From the NCBI GenBank assembly GCA_902514625.1, contig CABXRK010000001.1, forward strand, positions 17,739-81,738: DNA of 64,000 nt. The letters run 5' to 3'. Made by a program: the position numbers and the translations under genes. The notes below the pieces were generated by a model. The model ran no database searches. It had not been told where the DNA came from and was given only the letters and a program-made list of their open reading frames with translations. This document shows, piece by piece, positions 9,807 to 19,859 of the stretch. The DNA is from an uncultured Bacteroidota bacterium (GTDB lineage: Bacteria; Bacteroidota; Bacteroidia; Flavobacteriales; Flavobacteriaceae). Position 1 is the first letter of the stretch; each line of letters opens with the position of its first letter.

Positions 9807-11039
9807 TTGAAATCAAAATCTCTTTCTATTTTATTATTGTTTTTTATAATAATTTTATCATGTAAAAAAGAGAATAATTCTAATCATTTTCAAACAAAAG
9901 ACATAGGAGAAAGTCCTACAAAAATCATAAAATATGGAATAGAATTTAACAAATACACTGTTAAAGAAAAAAAAATAAAAAGAGGTGACACTTTTGGATC
10001 AATATTAGAAAAAAATGGAATTGACTATCCTGAAGTTCATTCCATTTTACAAAAAATTAAAAATCACATTTCCGTTAAAAAGCTTCAAATAGGCAGGCCT
10101 TATATCCTATTGTTTAATAAAGATTCAATTCCTTATCCTAAATTTTTTATTTATGATAAAGAAATCGGCCGATATTCAATAGTCAGTTTAAAAGATAGTG
10201 TTTATGGAAAAGAGATTATTAAACCTATAAGAACAGTTGAAATGGAAGCTCATGGTGAAATAGAAAGTTCACTCTACCAAACAATGATTGATAATGCGTA
10301 CAATGAACAACTTACATATTATTTATCCGACATTTATGCATGGACTATAGACTTTTTTAGATTACAAAAAGGGGATAAATTTAAAGTTCTTTATGAAGAA
10401 AAATTTGTTGATGATAGTATTTCAATAGGAATTTCAAAAATTAAAGCTGCATCTTTTGAACATAAAGGTAAAATTATTGAAGCATATGAGTTCAAAACTG
10501 ATACATTAAAAGGAATTGTTGATTATTTTGATCAAGAAGCAAAAAATCTAAGACGAGCTTTTTTAAAAGCGCCTGTATCTTTTGGAAGAGTATCTTCAAG
10601 ATATAATTTAAAAAGAAAAATCTCATATTATGGAAGAGTTAAACCTCATAAAGGAACTGATTTTGCAGCTTCAATTGGAACTCCAATTATGTCTACCGCT
10701 AATGGAACCGTAATTAAATCTAGCTATTCAAGAGGAAATGGAAATTATGTTACAATAAAACACAATAATAAATATACTACTCAGTATCTTCATATGAAAA
10801 GAAGAAAAGTAAAAGTAGGGGAATTTGTTAAGCAAGGTGACATAATAGGATGGGTTGGAATGACAGGTTTCACTTCAGGGCCTCATGTTTGTTATAGGTT
10901 CTGGAAAAATGGTATACAGGTAGACCCTTTTAGACAACGACTTCCTGAAGCAAAACCTATATCAAAATCATTAAAAACAAAATTTCTTGTTTATAAAAAA
11001 CCTCTTAAAGAAAAACTAAATTGCATAAGTTTTAATTAA
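9807..11039 (+). CDS. M23 family metallopeptidase, predicted lipoprotein (LytM-type murein hydrolase)
   Basis: Starts at TTG with a lipobox signal (FFIIILSC) that would anchor it by lipid. An OapA/LysM-like segment (KIKRGDTFGSIL.KNGI, about residues 57-75) precedes the C-terminal LytM domain. Zinc ligands are visible as HKGTDF (His and Asp) and the later GPHVCYRFW. In classical LytM enzymes this last motif is HLH; here the third ligand position is Cys (HVC), a variant I believe recurs in Bacteroidota homologues. Cys may still bind zinc, or the enzyme may be weak. It is expected to cut peptidoglycan peptide bridges. It lies in one run with DUF3108 and pgi. Confidence 0.9.
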   Translation: MKSKSLSILLLFFIIILSCKKENNSNHFQTKDIGESPTKIIKYGIEFNKYTVKEKKIKRGDTFGSILEKNGIDYPEVHSILQKIKNHISVKKLQIGRPYILLFNKDSIPYPKFFIYDKEIGRYSIVSLKDSVYGKEIIKPIRTVEMEAHGEIESSLYQTMIDNAYNEQLTYYLSDIYAWTIDFFRLQKGDKFKVLYEEKFVDDSISIGISKIKAASFEHKGKIIEAYEFKTDTLKGIVDYFDQEAKNLRRAFLKAPVSFGRVSSRYNLKRKISYYGRVKPHKGTDFAASIGTPIMSTANGTVIKSSYSRGNGNYVTIKHNNKYTTQYLHMKRRKVKVGEFVKQGDIIGWVGMTGFTSGPHVCYRFWKNGIQVDPFRQRLPEAKPISKSLKTKFLVYKKPLKEKLNCISFN

Positions 11040-11072
11040 AATAAATAATTTAGTATTAACAAAAATTATTTC

Positions 11073-12716
11073 ATGTCATTAAATAAGATTAATCCTACCA
11101 AAACAAAATCCTGGGGAAAATTAAAAACCCATTTTAAATCAATTTCCTCTTCATCTATTAAATCTTTTTTTAATAAAGATCCTGAAAGAGAAAAAATTCT
11201 TAAAATTGAATGGGGAGATTTTTTAATTGACTATTCTAAAAATAGAATCACACCTAAAACTATTAATTTGCTTGTTAATCTAGCAGAAGAATTAAATTTA
11301 AAAGAATCTATAAAAAAATATTTTACAGGAGAAAAAATCAATCAAACTGAAAATAGAGCCGTACTCCATACTGCGCTAAGATCAAAACAAAATGAGTCAG
11401 TTTTAGTTGATGGATTAAATGTTATTCCTGAAATTCATAATATTAAAAATAAAATTAAAAATTTCAGCAATGAAATTATTTCAGGAAAATATAAAGGATA
11501 CTCAGGAAAATCAATAACCGATATTGTAAATGTTGGAATAGGAGGATCAGATCTAGGGCCTTCCATGATAAACGAAGCTCTAAAATTTTATTCTAATCAT
11601 TTAAATATTCACTTTGTTTCAAATGTTGATGGAGATCACGTCCGAGATATATTAAAAAAAATTAAACCTGAAACAACTATTTTTATTATTGTTTCCAAAA
11701 CTTTTTCAACGCAAGAAACCCTAACAAATGCATCTACCATAAAAAAATGGTTTTTAAAATCTACATCTAAAAAACATATTTCTAAACATTTTATTGCAGT
11801 TTCATCAGCAATAAAAAAAATACGTGAATTTGGAATAAAAAATGAAAATATTTTTCCAATGAAAAACTGGATTGGAGGTAGATTTTCTGTTTGGAGTTCT
11901 GTGGGTATTTCAATTTCGTTATCAATAGGTCCTGAAAACTTTAATAAATTATTAAAAGGTGCACACAAAATGGATACTCATTTTAAAGAATCTCGTTTTG
12001 AAAAAAATATCCCAGTTATTCTTGCTCTTATAAGTGTTTGGTATAATAACTTTTATAATTCTGAAACAGAAGTTATACTGCCATATTCAGAATATCTTAA
12101 AAAACTCCCCTCTTATCTTCAGCAAGCTGTAATGGAAAGTAATGGCAAAAATTTCGATAGGTCAGGAGATCCCATCGATTATCAAACTGGAAATATAATT
12201 TGGGGGTCTACTGGGACAAATTCCCAACACGCCTTTTTCCAATTAATGCATCAAGGGACTAAAATCATTCCATCTGATTTTATTGGATTCATTATCCCTC
12301 TTTATAATGAAATTGATCATCATCAAAAGCTAATGTCCAATTATTTTGCACAAACTGAAGCTTTAATGAATGGTAAAAACGCTAAAGAAGTTGAACGAGA
12401 ATTAAAAGAATCCGGTCTTTCAAAAGAAGAAATCAAAAAGATATTACCTTTCAAAGTTTTTAAAGGAAATAACCCTTCAAACTCAATATTGATTAAAAAA
12501 TTAACTCCTGAATCTTTAGGCTCATTAATTGCAATGTATGAACATAAAATTTTTGTTCAAGGGATAATTTGGAATATTTTTAGTTTTGATCAGTGGGGAG
12601 TTGAGCTTGGCAAAAAATTGGCGCAAAATATATTGTTAGAAATTCAGGGAAATAATAATTTTAAACACGACCCTTCAACTGCCAATTTAATTAAAAAATA
12701 CAAACTAAACTCTTGA
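11073..12716 (+). CDS. pgi: Glucose-6-phosphate isomerase
   Basis: Interconverts glucose-6-phosphate and fructose-6-phosphate. The first half carries the substrate site VNVGIGGSDLGPSM, then FIIVSKTFSTQETLTNA; the second signature NWIGGRFSVWSSVG follows. The catalytic stretch QQAVMESNGK and the region GTNSQHAFFQLMHQGT are intact. The length of 547 residues matches the long bacterial and eukaryotic type. It follows the M23 gene by 33 bp on the same strand and converges on recJ with only 14 bp between the coding ends. Confidence 0.98.
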   Translation: MSLNKINPTKTKSWGKLKTHFKSISSSSIKSFFNKDPEREKILKIEWGDFLIDYSKNRITPKTINLLVNLAEELNLKESIKKYFTGEKINQTENRAVLHTALRSKQNESVLVDGLNVIPEIHNIKNKIKNFSNEIISGKYKGYSGKSITDIVNVGIGGSDLGPSMINEALKFYSNHLNIHFVSNVDGDHVRDILKKIKPETTIFIIVSKTFSTQETLTNASTIKKWFLKSTSKKHISKHFIAVSSAIKKIREFGIKNENIFPMKNWIGGRFSVWSSVGISISLSIGPENFNKLLKGAHKMDTHFKESRFEKNIPVILALISVWYNNFYNSETEVILPYSEYLKKLPSYLQQAVMESNGKNFDRSGDPIDYQTGNIIWGSTGTNSQHAFFQLMHQGTKIIPSDFIGFIIPLYNEIDHHQKLMSNYFAQTEALMNGKNAKEVERELKESGLSKEEIKKILPFKVFKGNNPSNSILIKKLTPESLGSLIAMYEHKIFVQGIIWNIFSFDQWGVELGKKLAQNILLEIQGNNNFKHDPSTANLIKKYKLNS

Positions 12717-12730
12717 TTTTTATTCTGCTT

Positions 12731-14428
12731 TTAGGTTTTTTTAATCTGAATTTCTTTAATTTTTAATTGAATTGAACTTTTCCCATTCCATTTATTTTCT
12801 TCAATCGAATATAAAATATCAAAAGGATTACCTGATTTAATCTGATTCAATTTATCAGAATTACCAAATGCTATTCCCGAAATCATATTTTTTTTGTTAT
12901 TTGAAATTTCTAATTTTAAATGTTCATTATTTTTACCTACTATTTTTGAATTTCCTGAATCAAAACAATTTGAAGTTTTAAATATGGGGACATTATTCTT
13001 AGGCCCAAATGGTCTCATTTGGTTAATAATTCTAACAACTTTCGCGGTAATTTGATCTAACTCAATCTCAAAATCATAAATTATTTTTGGATCTTTTTCA
13101 TGCTTACTAATTTTGTCTTTAACTGCATTTTCAAAGGATTTTTTAAAATCAAAATATTTAGCAGCTTCAATTTTTAATCCAGCTGCATATTTATGCCCTC
13201 CGTATTCAATAATATGTTCCTGACACATATCTAAAATTTTATGTACATCAAAATCTCTAATTGATCTAACTGATCCAATAAAATAATTACCAGAGGAACA
13301 TAAAACAACCGTGGGCCTATAAAAAGTTTCTATTAATCTTGAAGCTACTATTCCTAAAACTCCTTTATTCCAGTCTTTATCATAAACCACTGAAGTAAAT
13401 AAATTTTCCTCATTTAATTTCTTAATTTGAGATACAGCTTCTTCAGTTATTTTTTTATCAATTTTTTTTCTTTCATTATTAAATTCTTCAATAATATTAT
13501 TTTGTTTCTCAGCTAAATCAATTCTATTCGAAATTAATAATCTGAATGCCTGAATAGCATGATTCATTCTTCCTGCTGAATTTATCCTTGGAGCTATTTT
13601 AAAAGAAACATCATTAGCTCTAATAGGTTTTTTTAAAAGCCTAATTATCGACTTTAATCCAAGTCTTTTATTTTTTTCTAATTCCATGATTCCGTAATAA
13701 CATAGAATTCTATTCTCTCCATTAAGGGGGACTAAATCTGAAATAGTAGCAATTGCAACTAAGTCTAAATACTTTTTAATTTTATTTACATCAATATCCC
13801 AATTTAAAGAAAGGGCTTGAACCAATTTAAAACCTATTCCACAACCACATAATTCTTTAAAAGGATATCCGCACTCTTGTCTTTTCGGATTTAAAATTGC
13901 TTTTGCAGGAGGAATTTCTTTAGAAGGTATATGATGGTCACATATTATAAAATCTATTCCTTTTTTTTCTGCATAAAGCACTTGTTTCTTAGCTTTTATC
14001 CCACAATCTAAAGCAATTATTAAAGTTACACCTTTTTTAAAAGCTATGTCTATTCCTTTAAATGAGACCCCATAACCTTCTTCATTTCTATCGGGCATAT
14101 AAGGAATTATATTTTCAAAAAAATCGGATAAATATAAATAAAGTAGAGTGACTGATGTAACTCCATCTACATCATAATCACCATATATCATTATAATTTC
14201 ATTATTTAGTTTTGCATTATTTATTCTGTTGATAGCTATATCCATATCCTTCATTAGAAATGGATCATTTAATTTGTCTAAAGAAGGTCTAAAAAAGTTT
14301 TTTGCAGAATTAAAATCTTGTATTCCTCTTTGTACTAAAAGAGTAGAAATGATTTTAGGAACACCTAATTCACTTTCTAAATTCTCTATTTTTTGTTTGT
14401 CAGCATGACTCTTTTGTTCCCAATTCAT
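12731..14428 (-). CDS. recJ: Single-stranded-DNA-specific exonuclease RecJ
   Basis: 5'-3' exonuclease of recombination and repair. DHH-family metal motifs are seen as GDYDVDG (about residues 83-89) and DHH (164-166), with the DHHA1 signature in the second half (VVYDKDWNKGVLGIVASRL and EYGGHKYAAGLK). The length of 565 residues is normal. Its start overlaps the 3' end of rsmI by 29 bases on the same strand, so the two genes form an operon read toward lower coordinates. Confidence 0.96.
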   Translation of the reverse strand: MNWEQKSHADKQKIENLESELGVPKIISTLLVQRGIQDFNSAKNFFRPSLDKLNDPFLMKDMDIAINRINNAKLNNEIIMIYGDYDVDGVTSVTLLYLYLSDFFENIIPYMPDRNEEGYGVSFKGIDIAFKKGVTLIIALDCGIKAKKQVLYAEKKGIDFIICDHHIPSKEIPPAKAILNPKRQECGYPFKELCGCGIGFKLVQALSLNWDIDVNKIKKYLDLVAIATISDLVPLNGENRILCYYGIMELEKNKRLGLKSIIRLLKKPIRANDVSFKIAPRINSAGRMNHAIQAFRLLISNRIDLAEKQNNIIEEFNNERKKIDKKITEEAVSQIKKLNEENLFTSVVYDKDWNKGVLGIVASRLIETFYRPTVVLCSSGNYFIGSVRSIRDFDVHKILDMCQEHIIEYGGHKYAAGLKIEAAKYFDFKKSFENAVKDKISKHEKDPKIIYDFEIELDQITAKVVRIINQMRPFGPKNNVPIFKTSNCFDSGNSKIVGKNNEHLKLEISNNKKNMISGIAFGNSDKLNQIKSGNPFDILYSIEENKWNGKSSIQLKIKEIQIKKT

Positions 14429-15104
14429 CTAAATTATTTTTACTGCTAATACAAATAACAAATTCCCCCTTAATTTTTTTATTAGAATAAAATACTAATG
14501 ATTCTTTGATAGTCCCTATAAACGTTTCTTCATAAATTTTTGTTAATTCTCTTGAAATAGATATTCTACAATTTGGGCCAAAATAAGAATTAAATTCAAA
14601 TAAAGTTTTCAATAATTTATGGGGTGACTCAAAAAAAACAATAGTTCTTCTTTCATTAACTAAGCTTTGAATTCTTGACTTTCTCCCTTTTTTCTTTGGC
14701 AAAAATCCTTCAAAAACAAACCTGTCATTTGGGAACCCGCTTTGAACTATTGCAGGAATAATTGCTGTTGCTCCTGGAAGACATTCAACTTTAATATTAT
14801 GAGTTAATGCTTCTCTAACTAAATAAAATCCTGGATCTGAAATTGAAGGTGTCCCAGCATCAGAAATTATGGCTATTTTAATCCCCTTTTCTATTAATTT
14901 TATTATCCCTTTAGTTTTACTATGCTCATTATGCATATGATAGCTCTTAATTGGAATATTAATATTATAGTGTTTAAGTAAAATTTTACTTTTTCTAGTA
15001 TCTTCAGCTAAAATAAAATCCACCGAATTTAAAATCTCAATTGCCCTAAAAGTTATATCCTTAAGATTCCCTATTGGAGTAGGGACAATAAAAAGTTTCT
15101 TCAT
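14400..15104 (-). CDS. rsmI: 16S rRNA (cytidine1402-2'-O)-methyltransferase
   Basis: SAM-dependent tetrapyrrole-methylase-fold enzyme that methylates the 2'-O of C1402 in 16S rRNA. The opening FIVPTPIGNLKDITFRA, the AEDTRKSK segment and the glycine-rich ISDAGTPSISDPG are all diagnostic of RsmI. The protein has 234 residues and lacks the C-terminal helical extension of the E. coli enzyme, as is usual for Bacteroidota. It lies upstream of and overlaps recJ. Confidence 0.96.
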   Translation of the reverse strand: MKKLFIVPTPIGNLKDITFRAIEILNSVDFILAEDTRKSKILLKHYNINIPIKSYHMHNEHSKTKGIIKLIEKGIKIAIISDAGTPSISDPGFYLVREALTHNIKVECLPGATAIIPAIVQSGFPNDRFVFEGFLPKKKGRKSRIQSLVNERRTIVFFESPHKLLKTLFEFNSYFGPNCRISISRELTKIYEETFIGTIKESLVFYSNKKIKGEFVICISSKNNLDELGTKESC

Positions 15105-15127
15105 TTAATAATCCTATTAGAAATATC

Positions 15128-15712
15128 CTATAAAAAATTATTTTCAATTATTTTTAAAAACCTTAATTCAAAAGACTCTTTACCTTCCCAATTATTATAA
15201 TCAGGTTTCACAAATTTATGAATAAAAGTTTCTGCTTCTTCCCAAGTTTCAAATGTAGATAATTGGGAAATGACTCTCATATATTCCTTTGAATTAGAAT
15301 CAAAAAGATCCCTTATAAAAGCAATTCTATCATTTAATCCAATTTTAAATCCTTTTCCAAAAAGATCATTAATTTTAGTGTTTTCATTTAAAGATTTTTT
15401 TTTCTCAACACCATCCTCATTTTTTTTAATAAATTCCGGAATATTCTCAGAGTTTGAAGATAATTCTCTTTTAGAATCTACTTTAAGCCTTTCTGTAGTT
15501 TGCTTATTAGATATGAGATTAAAATTATCCAAGTCCTTTTTTCCCTTTTGAGATACTATATAATTATGAATAATTAATTTTTCATAGATTAATTTAGTTC
15601 TATGAAGTAAATCTTTATAATTTATAGAGTCGCCTTTTTCGATGATTTCTTTAGCAATTTTTTTTAATTCCTTAGATGTCTCCTTTATCATTTTATTGCT
15701 CACTACAATCAA
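15128..15712 (-). CDS. Conserved hypothetical cytoplasmic protein
   Basis: A charged protein of 194 residues with no signal or membrane segment. The N-terminal third is helical (KELKKIAKEIIEKG), the middle is a low-complexity polar linker and the C-terminal part (FKIGLNDRIAFIRDLFDSN...YMRVISQL...TWEEAETFIHKF) looks like a compact folded domain, a pattern I recall from unnamed flavobacterial proteins upstream of or divergent from alr. No function is recognised. The start could be the ATG at 15712 or the one at 15691. It precedes rsmI by 23 bp on the same strand. Confidence 0.65.
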   Translation of the reverse strand: MIVVSNKMIKETSKELKKIAKEIIEKGDSINYKDLLHRTKLIYEKLIIHNYIVSQKGKKDLDNFNLISNKQTTERLKVDSKRELSSNSENIPEFIKKNEDGVEKKKSLNENTKINDLFGKGFKIGLNDRIAFIRDLFDSNSKEYMRVISQLSTFETWEEAETFIHKFVKPDYNNWEGKESFELRFLKIIENNFL

Positions 15713-15729
15713 TTAGTTTATTAACTTTG
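15696..15729 (+). promoter_or_regulatory. Predicted Bacteroidota-type promoter for alr
   Basis: A TTG at 15696-15698 is followed after 23 bases by TAACTTTG at 15722-15729. This fits the Bacteroidota sigma-A pattern (TTG at -33, TAnnTTTG at -7) at the upper end of its spacing. It lies about 92 bp before the alr ATG, in the divergent gap with the hypothetical gene. It is a sequence match only. Confidence 0.45.
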
Positions 15730-15821
15730 CACTATATATACATAGAATCATTTTATGAATTTACAAAAATGTTTTCATTAAAAAGATCATAAGAGTTTAA
15801 TATAAATTTATCAATCCATTA

Positions 15822-16922
15822 ATGGAAATATCTGGTCCATATTTAACTATTAATCTAAAAAACCTAGAACATAATTTGAATCTTCTTAGGTCTAAATTAA
15901 AAAAAACGACTGAAGTGATTCCTGTAATTAAAGCTGACGGCTATGGTTCCAATGCTATAGTTATAACAAAGAAGCTTATTAGTCTCGGCATAAAACGTTT
16001 CGCTGTAGCTTCAACGAAAGAAGGTGTTGAATTGAGAAATGCCGGAATAAAAAATCCGATTATGATTTTTTATCCTTATATAAAAAACTTTAAGTTGCTT
16101 TTTGAAAATAAATTGGAACCGGTATTATATTCGAATACGTTAATTAACGCAGCTATAAAATATCTTTCAGATTTAAAAATAACTAATTACCCTGTTCATA
16201 TTAAATTTAATACCGGCCTTAATAGAATTGGTTTATCAATAAATGAATTCGATCTTTCTAATTTAACCCCAAAATCAAAATGTTTCAAAATACTTAGCAT
16301 TTATTCTCACTTAAGTGCATCAGAAAATCCTAGACCCTGTAAATATACTTCCAGCCAAATAAGTGAATTTGAAAAAATCAAAAAAATTACATCTGAAATT
16401 GTTAAACCTGAAATTGGCTTCCATATACTAAATACATCTGGAATATTTAATTATCCTGAAAAACAATACGATGCTATTAGATCTGGGATTGGACTCTATG
16501 GTTATGCAAATTGCAAAAGCTGGGATTCTGAATTAAAACCAGTTTTAACTCTAAAAGCTCCAATAATTCAAATTCTAAAAATAAAAAAAGGTGAAAGTGT
16601 TGGTTACAATAATGCTTGGGCATCTAAAAGAAATACTGCCATAGCTATTCTCCCTTTAGGTCATGCTGATGGTATTACTAGAAGTTTTGGAAATAAAAAA
16701 ATAAAAGTTGATATAAATGGCTTTAAATGTCCTATTATTGGGAATATCTGCATGGATATAATTATGATTGATGTTACAAATTCTAAATGTAAAGAAGGAG
16801 ACTTTGTGACTATTTTTGGTGAATCTAATTCTGCTTCATTTATTTCTGAGCAAGCAGGAACTGTTTCATATGAATTATTAACTGGGCTTTCTCAAAGAAT
16901 ATTAAGAAAAATAATAGAATAA
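15822..16922 (+). CDS. alr: Alanine racemase
   Basis: PLP-dependent enzyme making D-alanine for peptidoglycan. The PLP lysine is in PVIKADGYG (Lys37). The catalytic tyrosine of the other face is Tyr262 in GESVGYNNAW, and the substrate-binding ILPLGHADGITR follows. The GNICMDIIMIDVT block is the usual C-terminal-domain signature. At 366 residues it is a stand-alone Alr, not fused to MurF. Divergent from the hypothetical gene at 15.1-15.7 kb and 89 bp before asd. Confidence 0.97.
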   Translation: MEISGPYLTINLKNLEHNLNLLRSKLKKTTEVIPVIKADGYGSNAIVITKKLISLGIKRFAVASTKEGVELRNAGIKNPIMIFYPYIKNFKLLFENKLEPVLYSNTLINAAIKYLSDLKITNYPVHIKFNTGLNRIGLSINEFDLSNLTPKSKCFKILSIYSHLSASENPRPCKYTSSQISEFEKIKKITSEIVKPEIGFHILNTSGIFNYPEKQYDAIRSGIGLYGYANCKSWDSELKPVLTLKAPIIQILKIKKGESVGYNNAWASKRNTAIAILPLGHADGITRSFGNKKIKVDINGFKCPIIGNICMDIIMIDVTNSKCKEGDFVTIFGESNSASFISEQAGTVSYELLTGLSQRILRKIIE

Positions 16923-16984
16923 ATATAATTTGTTTTATTTATAAGATAATAACGAAAGTCTTTTCAGGCATTCTTAAAAATAAT

Positions 16985-16992
16985 TACTTTTG
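16985..16992 (+). promoter_or_regulatory. Predicted -7 box (TACTTTTG) before asd
   Basis: TACTTTTG is an exact match to the Bacteroidota TAnnTTTG element, 19 bases before the asd ATG. No clear TTG element stands at the proper distance upstream, so only the -7 half is supported. Confidence 0.35.
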
Positions 16993-17011
16993 TCAAAAAC
17001 AATAATTAATT

Positions 17012-18001
17012 ATGAAGATTGCTATTGTAGGTGCTACTGGAATGGTTGGGAGAATAATGTTAGATATTTTATCCAAAAAAAAATTCCCTTTAACTGAATT
17101 AATTCTTGTCGCTTCTAATCGATCAATAGGTAAAATCATTTCTTTTAAAAATAAAGATTATTCCATTGTTGGAATAAAAAAAGCGATTGAACTTAAGCCC
17201 GACATAGCTTTATTTTCCGCAGGTGCTAAAATATCTATAAAATGGGCGCCTTTATTTGCTAATAATGGGACTACTGTTATAGATAATTCCTCAGCATGGA
17301 GAATGGACCCAAAAAAAAAATTAATTATTCCTGAAATTAATTCTAGTGCCCTCAACGAAAAGGATAAAATTATTTCTAATCCCAATTGTTCAACAATTCA
17401 ATTATTAATGGTTTTAGCTCCTCTTCATAAAAAATATAAAATTAATCGAATAATCATTTCTACATATCAATCTATAACAGGCTCTGGAGTGAAGGCAGTC
17501 CATCAATTAGAAAATGAATATAATAATAAAAAGGGGGAAATGGCTTACCATTATCCTATTCATAAAAATGCTATACCTCATTGTGATGATTTTACAAAAA
17601 ATGGATATACAAAAGAAGAAATGAAATTAGTAAACGAAACTCATAAAATATTATCAGATAAGACTATCGGTATATCCGCAACAGCAGTTCGAATACCTGT
17701 TGTTGGAGGACACAGTGAATCTGTAAATGTTGAATTAAAAAAATCTGCTTCCGTAAAAGGAATACAAAAATTATTAAATAAAGAAAGTGGGGTGATAGTA
17801 AAAGATGATCCCATTACAAATACTTATCCAATGCCTATTTACGCAGAAGGCAAAGATGATGTATTTGTTGGCAGAATTAGAAAAGATCATTCATTATCAA
17901 ACACTTTCAACTTCTGGATTGTTGCAGATAATCTTCGAAAAGGAGCAGCAACAAACACAATACAAATAGCTGAATTCATAATTTCTAAAAGATGGAAATA
18001 A
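17012..18001 (+). CDS. asd: Aspartate-semialdehyde dehydrogenase
   Basis: Reduces aspartyl phosphate to aspartate semialdehyde for lysine/DAP, threonine and methionine synthesis. The NADP site MKIAIVGATGMVGR is at the N-terminus. The catalytic Cys126 is in NPNCSTIQ, and later active-site parts are RIPVVGGHSESVNVE and the final DNLRKGAATNT. The length of 329 residues is normal. It follows alr on the same strand and converges on accC. With alr it supplies peptidoglycan precursors. Confidence 0.97.
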   Translation: MKIAIVGATGMVGRIMLDILSKKKFPLTELILVASNRSIGKIISFKNKDYSIVGIKKAIELKPDIALFSAGAKISIKWAPLFANNGTTVIDNSSAWRMDPKKKLIIPEINSSALNEKDKIISNPNCSTIQLLMVLAPLHKKYKINRIIISTYQSITGSGVKAVHQLENEYNNKKGEMAYHYPIHKNAIPHCDDFTKNGYTKEEMKLVNETHKILSDKTIGISATAVRIPVVGGHSESVNVELKKSASVKGIQKLLNKESGVIVKDDPITNTYPMPIYAEGKDDVFVGRIRKDHSLSNTFNFWIVADNLRKGAATNTIQIAEFIISKRWK

Positions 18002-18012
18002 TTTATTTGAAA

Positions 18013-19356
18013 TTAATTTTCTAGTTGAAAATCTTCCATGAATTTTGTAGTATACTTTCCCTTTAAATATAATGGATGATCCATTAACTTCCTGTGAAAT
18101 GGAATAGTTGTTGAAATTCCTTCAATCACAAATTCATCCAAAGCCCTTTTCATTTTATTTATAGCTTCTTCTCTTGTTTGAGCAGTCGTAATAAGTTTTG
18201 CAATCATTGAATCATAAAAAGGAGAGATCGTATATCCCGAATAAACATGCGTGTCAATCCTGACTCCATGCCCTCCTGGAATATTTAAATTTGTTATTTT
18301 TCCAGGACATGGTCTAAAATCATTAAATGGATCTTCAGCATTAATTCTACATTCTATGGAATGCATTTTTGGAAAATAATTTTTACCAGAAATAGGCTCA
18401 CCAAATGCTACCTTTATTTGCTCTCTAATTAGATCAAAATCTAATACTTGTTCAGTTACAGGATGTTCGACTTGAATTCTAGTATTCATTTCCATAAAAT
18501 AAAAATTTCTGTTTTTATCTACTAAAAATTCGACAGTCCCAGCTCCTTCATATTTTATATATTTTGCAGCTTTAACAGCAGCTTTACCCATTTTCTTTCT
18601 TAAATCTTCAGTCATAAAAGGAGATGGCGTTTCTTCGGTCAACTTTTGATGTCTTCGTTGTATAGAACAATCTCTTTCTGAAAGATGACATGCTTTTCCA
18701 TACCTATCTCCAACAATTTGTATTTCAATATGTCTTGGATCTTCAATTAATTTTTCCATATACATAGCATCATTTCCGAATGATGCAGCTGCTTCTTTAC
18801 GCGCACTATTCCATGAATCCTCAATATCTTCAATTGACCAAACAGCCCTCATCCCTTTCCCTCCACCTCCAGCACTAGCTTTAAGCATTAAAGGAAATCC
18901 TATTTCTTTGGTTAATTCAATTGCCTCCTCTAAAGTTTCTACTTCCCCATTTGATCCAGGAATAGTTGGAATTCCTGCTTTTTTCATAGTAGAAATTGCA
19001 GAAGCCTTATCTCCCATTTTTTCAATCATCTCAGCAGAAGCACCAATAAATTTTATTTTATGTTCTTCACACATCTTTGAAAATTTAGAGTTTTCAGATA
19101 AAAAACCATAACCAGGGTGAATTGCATCAACATTAGTAATCTCTGCTGCTGATAAAATATTAGATGCTTTTAAATACGATTCTGAACTAGCAGAAGGTCC
19201 AATACATACCGCTTCATCAGCAAATTTAACATGGAGACTTTCTTGATCTGATTGAGAATATACTGCAACAGACTTTATCCCCATTTCCTTACATGTTCTT
19301 ATAATTCGAAGTGCTATTTCACCTCTATTAGCAACTAAAACTTTTTTGAATATCAT
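18013..19356 (-). CDS. accC: Biotin carboxylase subunit of acetyl-CoA carboxylase
   Basis: ATP-grasp enzyme that carboxylates the biotin on AccB. The N-terminal FKKVLVANRGEIALRIIRTCKEMG is unmistakable. The glycine-rich ATP lid KASAGGGGKGMR, the RDCSIQRRHQKL segment and the MNTRIQVEHPVTE catalytic block follow. At 447 residues it is a stand-alone bacterial AccC. It is transcribed with accB, 11 bp downstream of it on the minus strand. Confidence 0.98.
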   Translation of the reverse strand: MIFKKVLVANRGEIALRIIRTCKEMGIKSVAVYSQSDQESLHVKFADEAVCIGPSASSESYLKASNILSAAEITNVDAIHPGYGFLSENSKFSKMCEEHKIKFIGASAEMIEKMGDKASAISTMKKAGIPTIPGSNGEVETLEEAIELTKEIGFPLMLKASAGGGGKGMRAVWSIEDIEDSWNSARKEAAASFGNDAMYMEKLIEDPRHIEIQIVGDRYGKACHLSERDCSIQRRHQKLTEETPSPFMTEDLRKKMGKAAVKAAKYIKYEGAGTVEFLVDKNRNFYFMEMNTRIQVEHPVTEQVLDFDLIREQIKVAFGEPISGKNYFPKMHSIECRINAEDPFNDFRPCPGKITNLNIPGGHGVRIDTHVYSGYTISPFYDSMIAKLITTAQTREEAINKMKRALDEFVIEGISTTIPFHRKLMDHPLYLKGKYTTKFMEDFQLEN

Positions 19357-19367
19357 CTTTTAGCTAA

Positions 19368-19859
19368 TTATGAAGGGTCAACTAAAAATAAAGGTTGATC
19401 AAATTCAACTGGAGAAGAATCCTCTACTAGAATTTTAACAATTTTTCCTTGAATTTCAGATTCAATTTCATTAAATAATTTCATTGCCTCAATTACGCAG
19501 AGAACATCACCTTCTTTAACTTCGGATCCAACATCTACAAAAGTCGGTTTATCAGGTGATGGTTTCCTGTAAAATGTACCAATTATAGGAGATTTAATAA
19601 TTTCATAACTTTTATCATCAGAATCCGTTAATTCTTCTGAAATATTTGTTTGTAATAACTTATCATCTAATTTTTTCTCTTCTAAAACAACTATAGGATC
19701 TTTAGATGAAAGGCTGTCAGCGGTTGAGGGATTTTTAGGAGAAGATTTTTTTAAGTCTGTTTTTATAGTAATCTTAAATTCTCTCAATTCTAATCTAACT
19801 TCACTGACTTTAGACTTAGCGACAAATTTAATTAAGTTTTTTATTTCTTTAATATCCAT
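19368..19859 (-). CDS. accB: Biotin carboxyl carrier protein of acetyl-CoA carboxylase
   Basis: A 163-residue carrier. The biotinylated lysine is Lys127 in the EAMKL motif. The N-terminal helix [21 protein letters not shown] is joined by a polar linker to the C-terminal lipoyl-like domain ([13 protein letters not shown] onward, including the thumb region). It pairs with accC directly downstream. In many flavobacteria fabH stands between accB and rpmF; here that interval (19860-20076) holds only AT-rich sequence without an ORF. Confidence 0.97.
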   Translation of the reverse strand: MDIKEIKNLIKFVAKSKVSEVRLELREFKITIKTDLKKSSPKNPSTADSLSSKDPIVVLEEKKLDDKLLQTNISEELTDSDDKSYEIIKSPIIGTFYRKPSPDKPTFVDVGSEVKEGDVLCVIEAMKLFNEIESEIQGKIVKILVEDSSPVEFDQPLFLVDPS

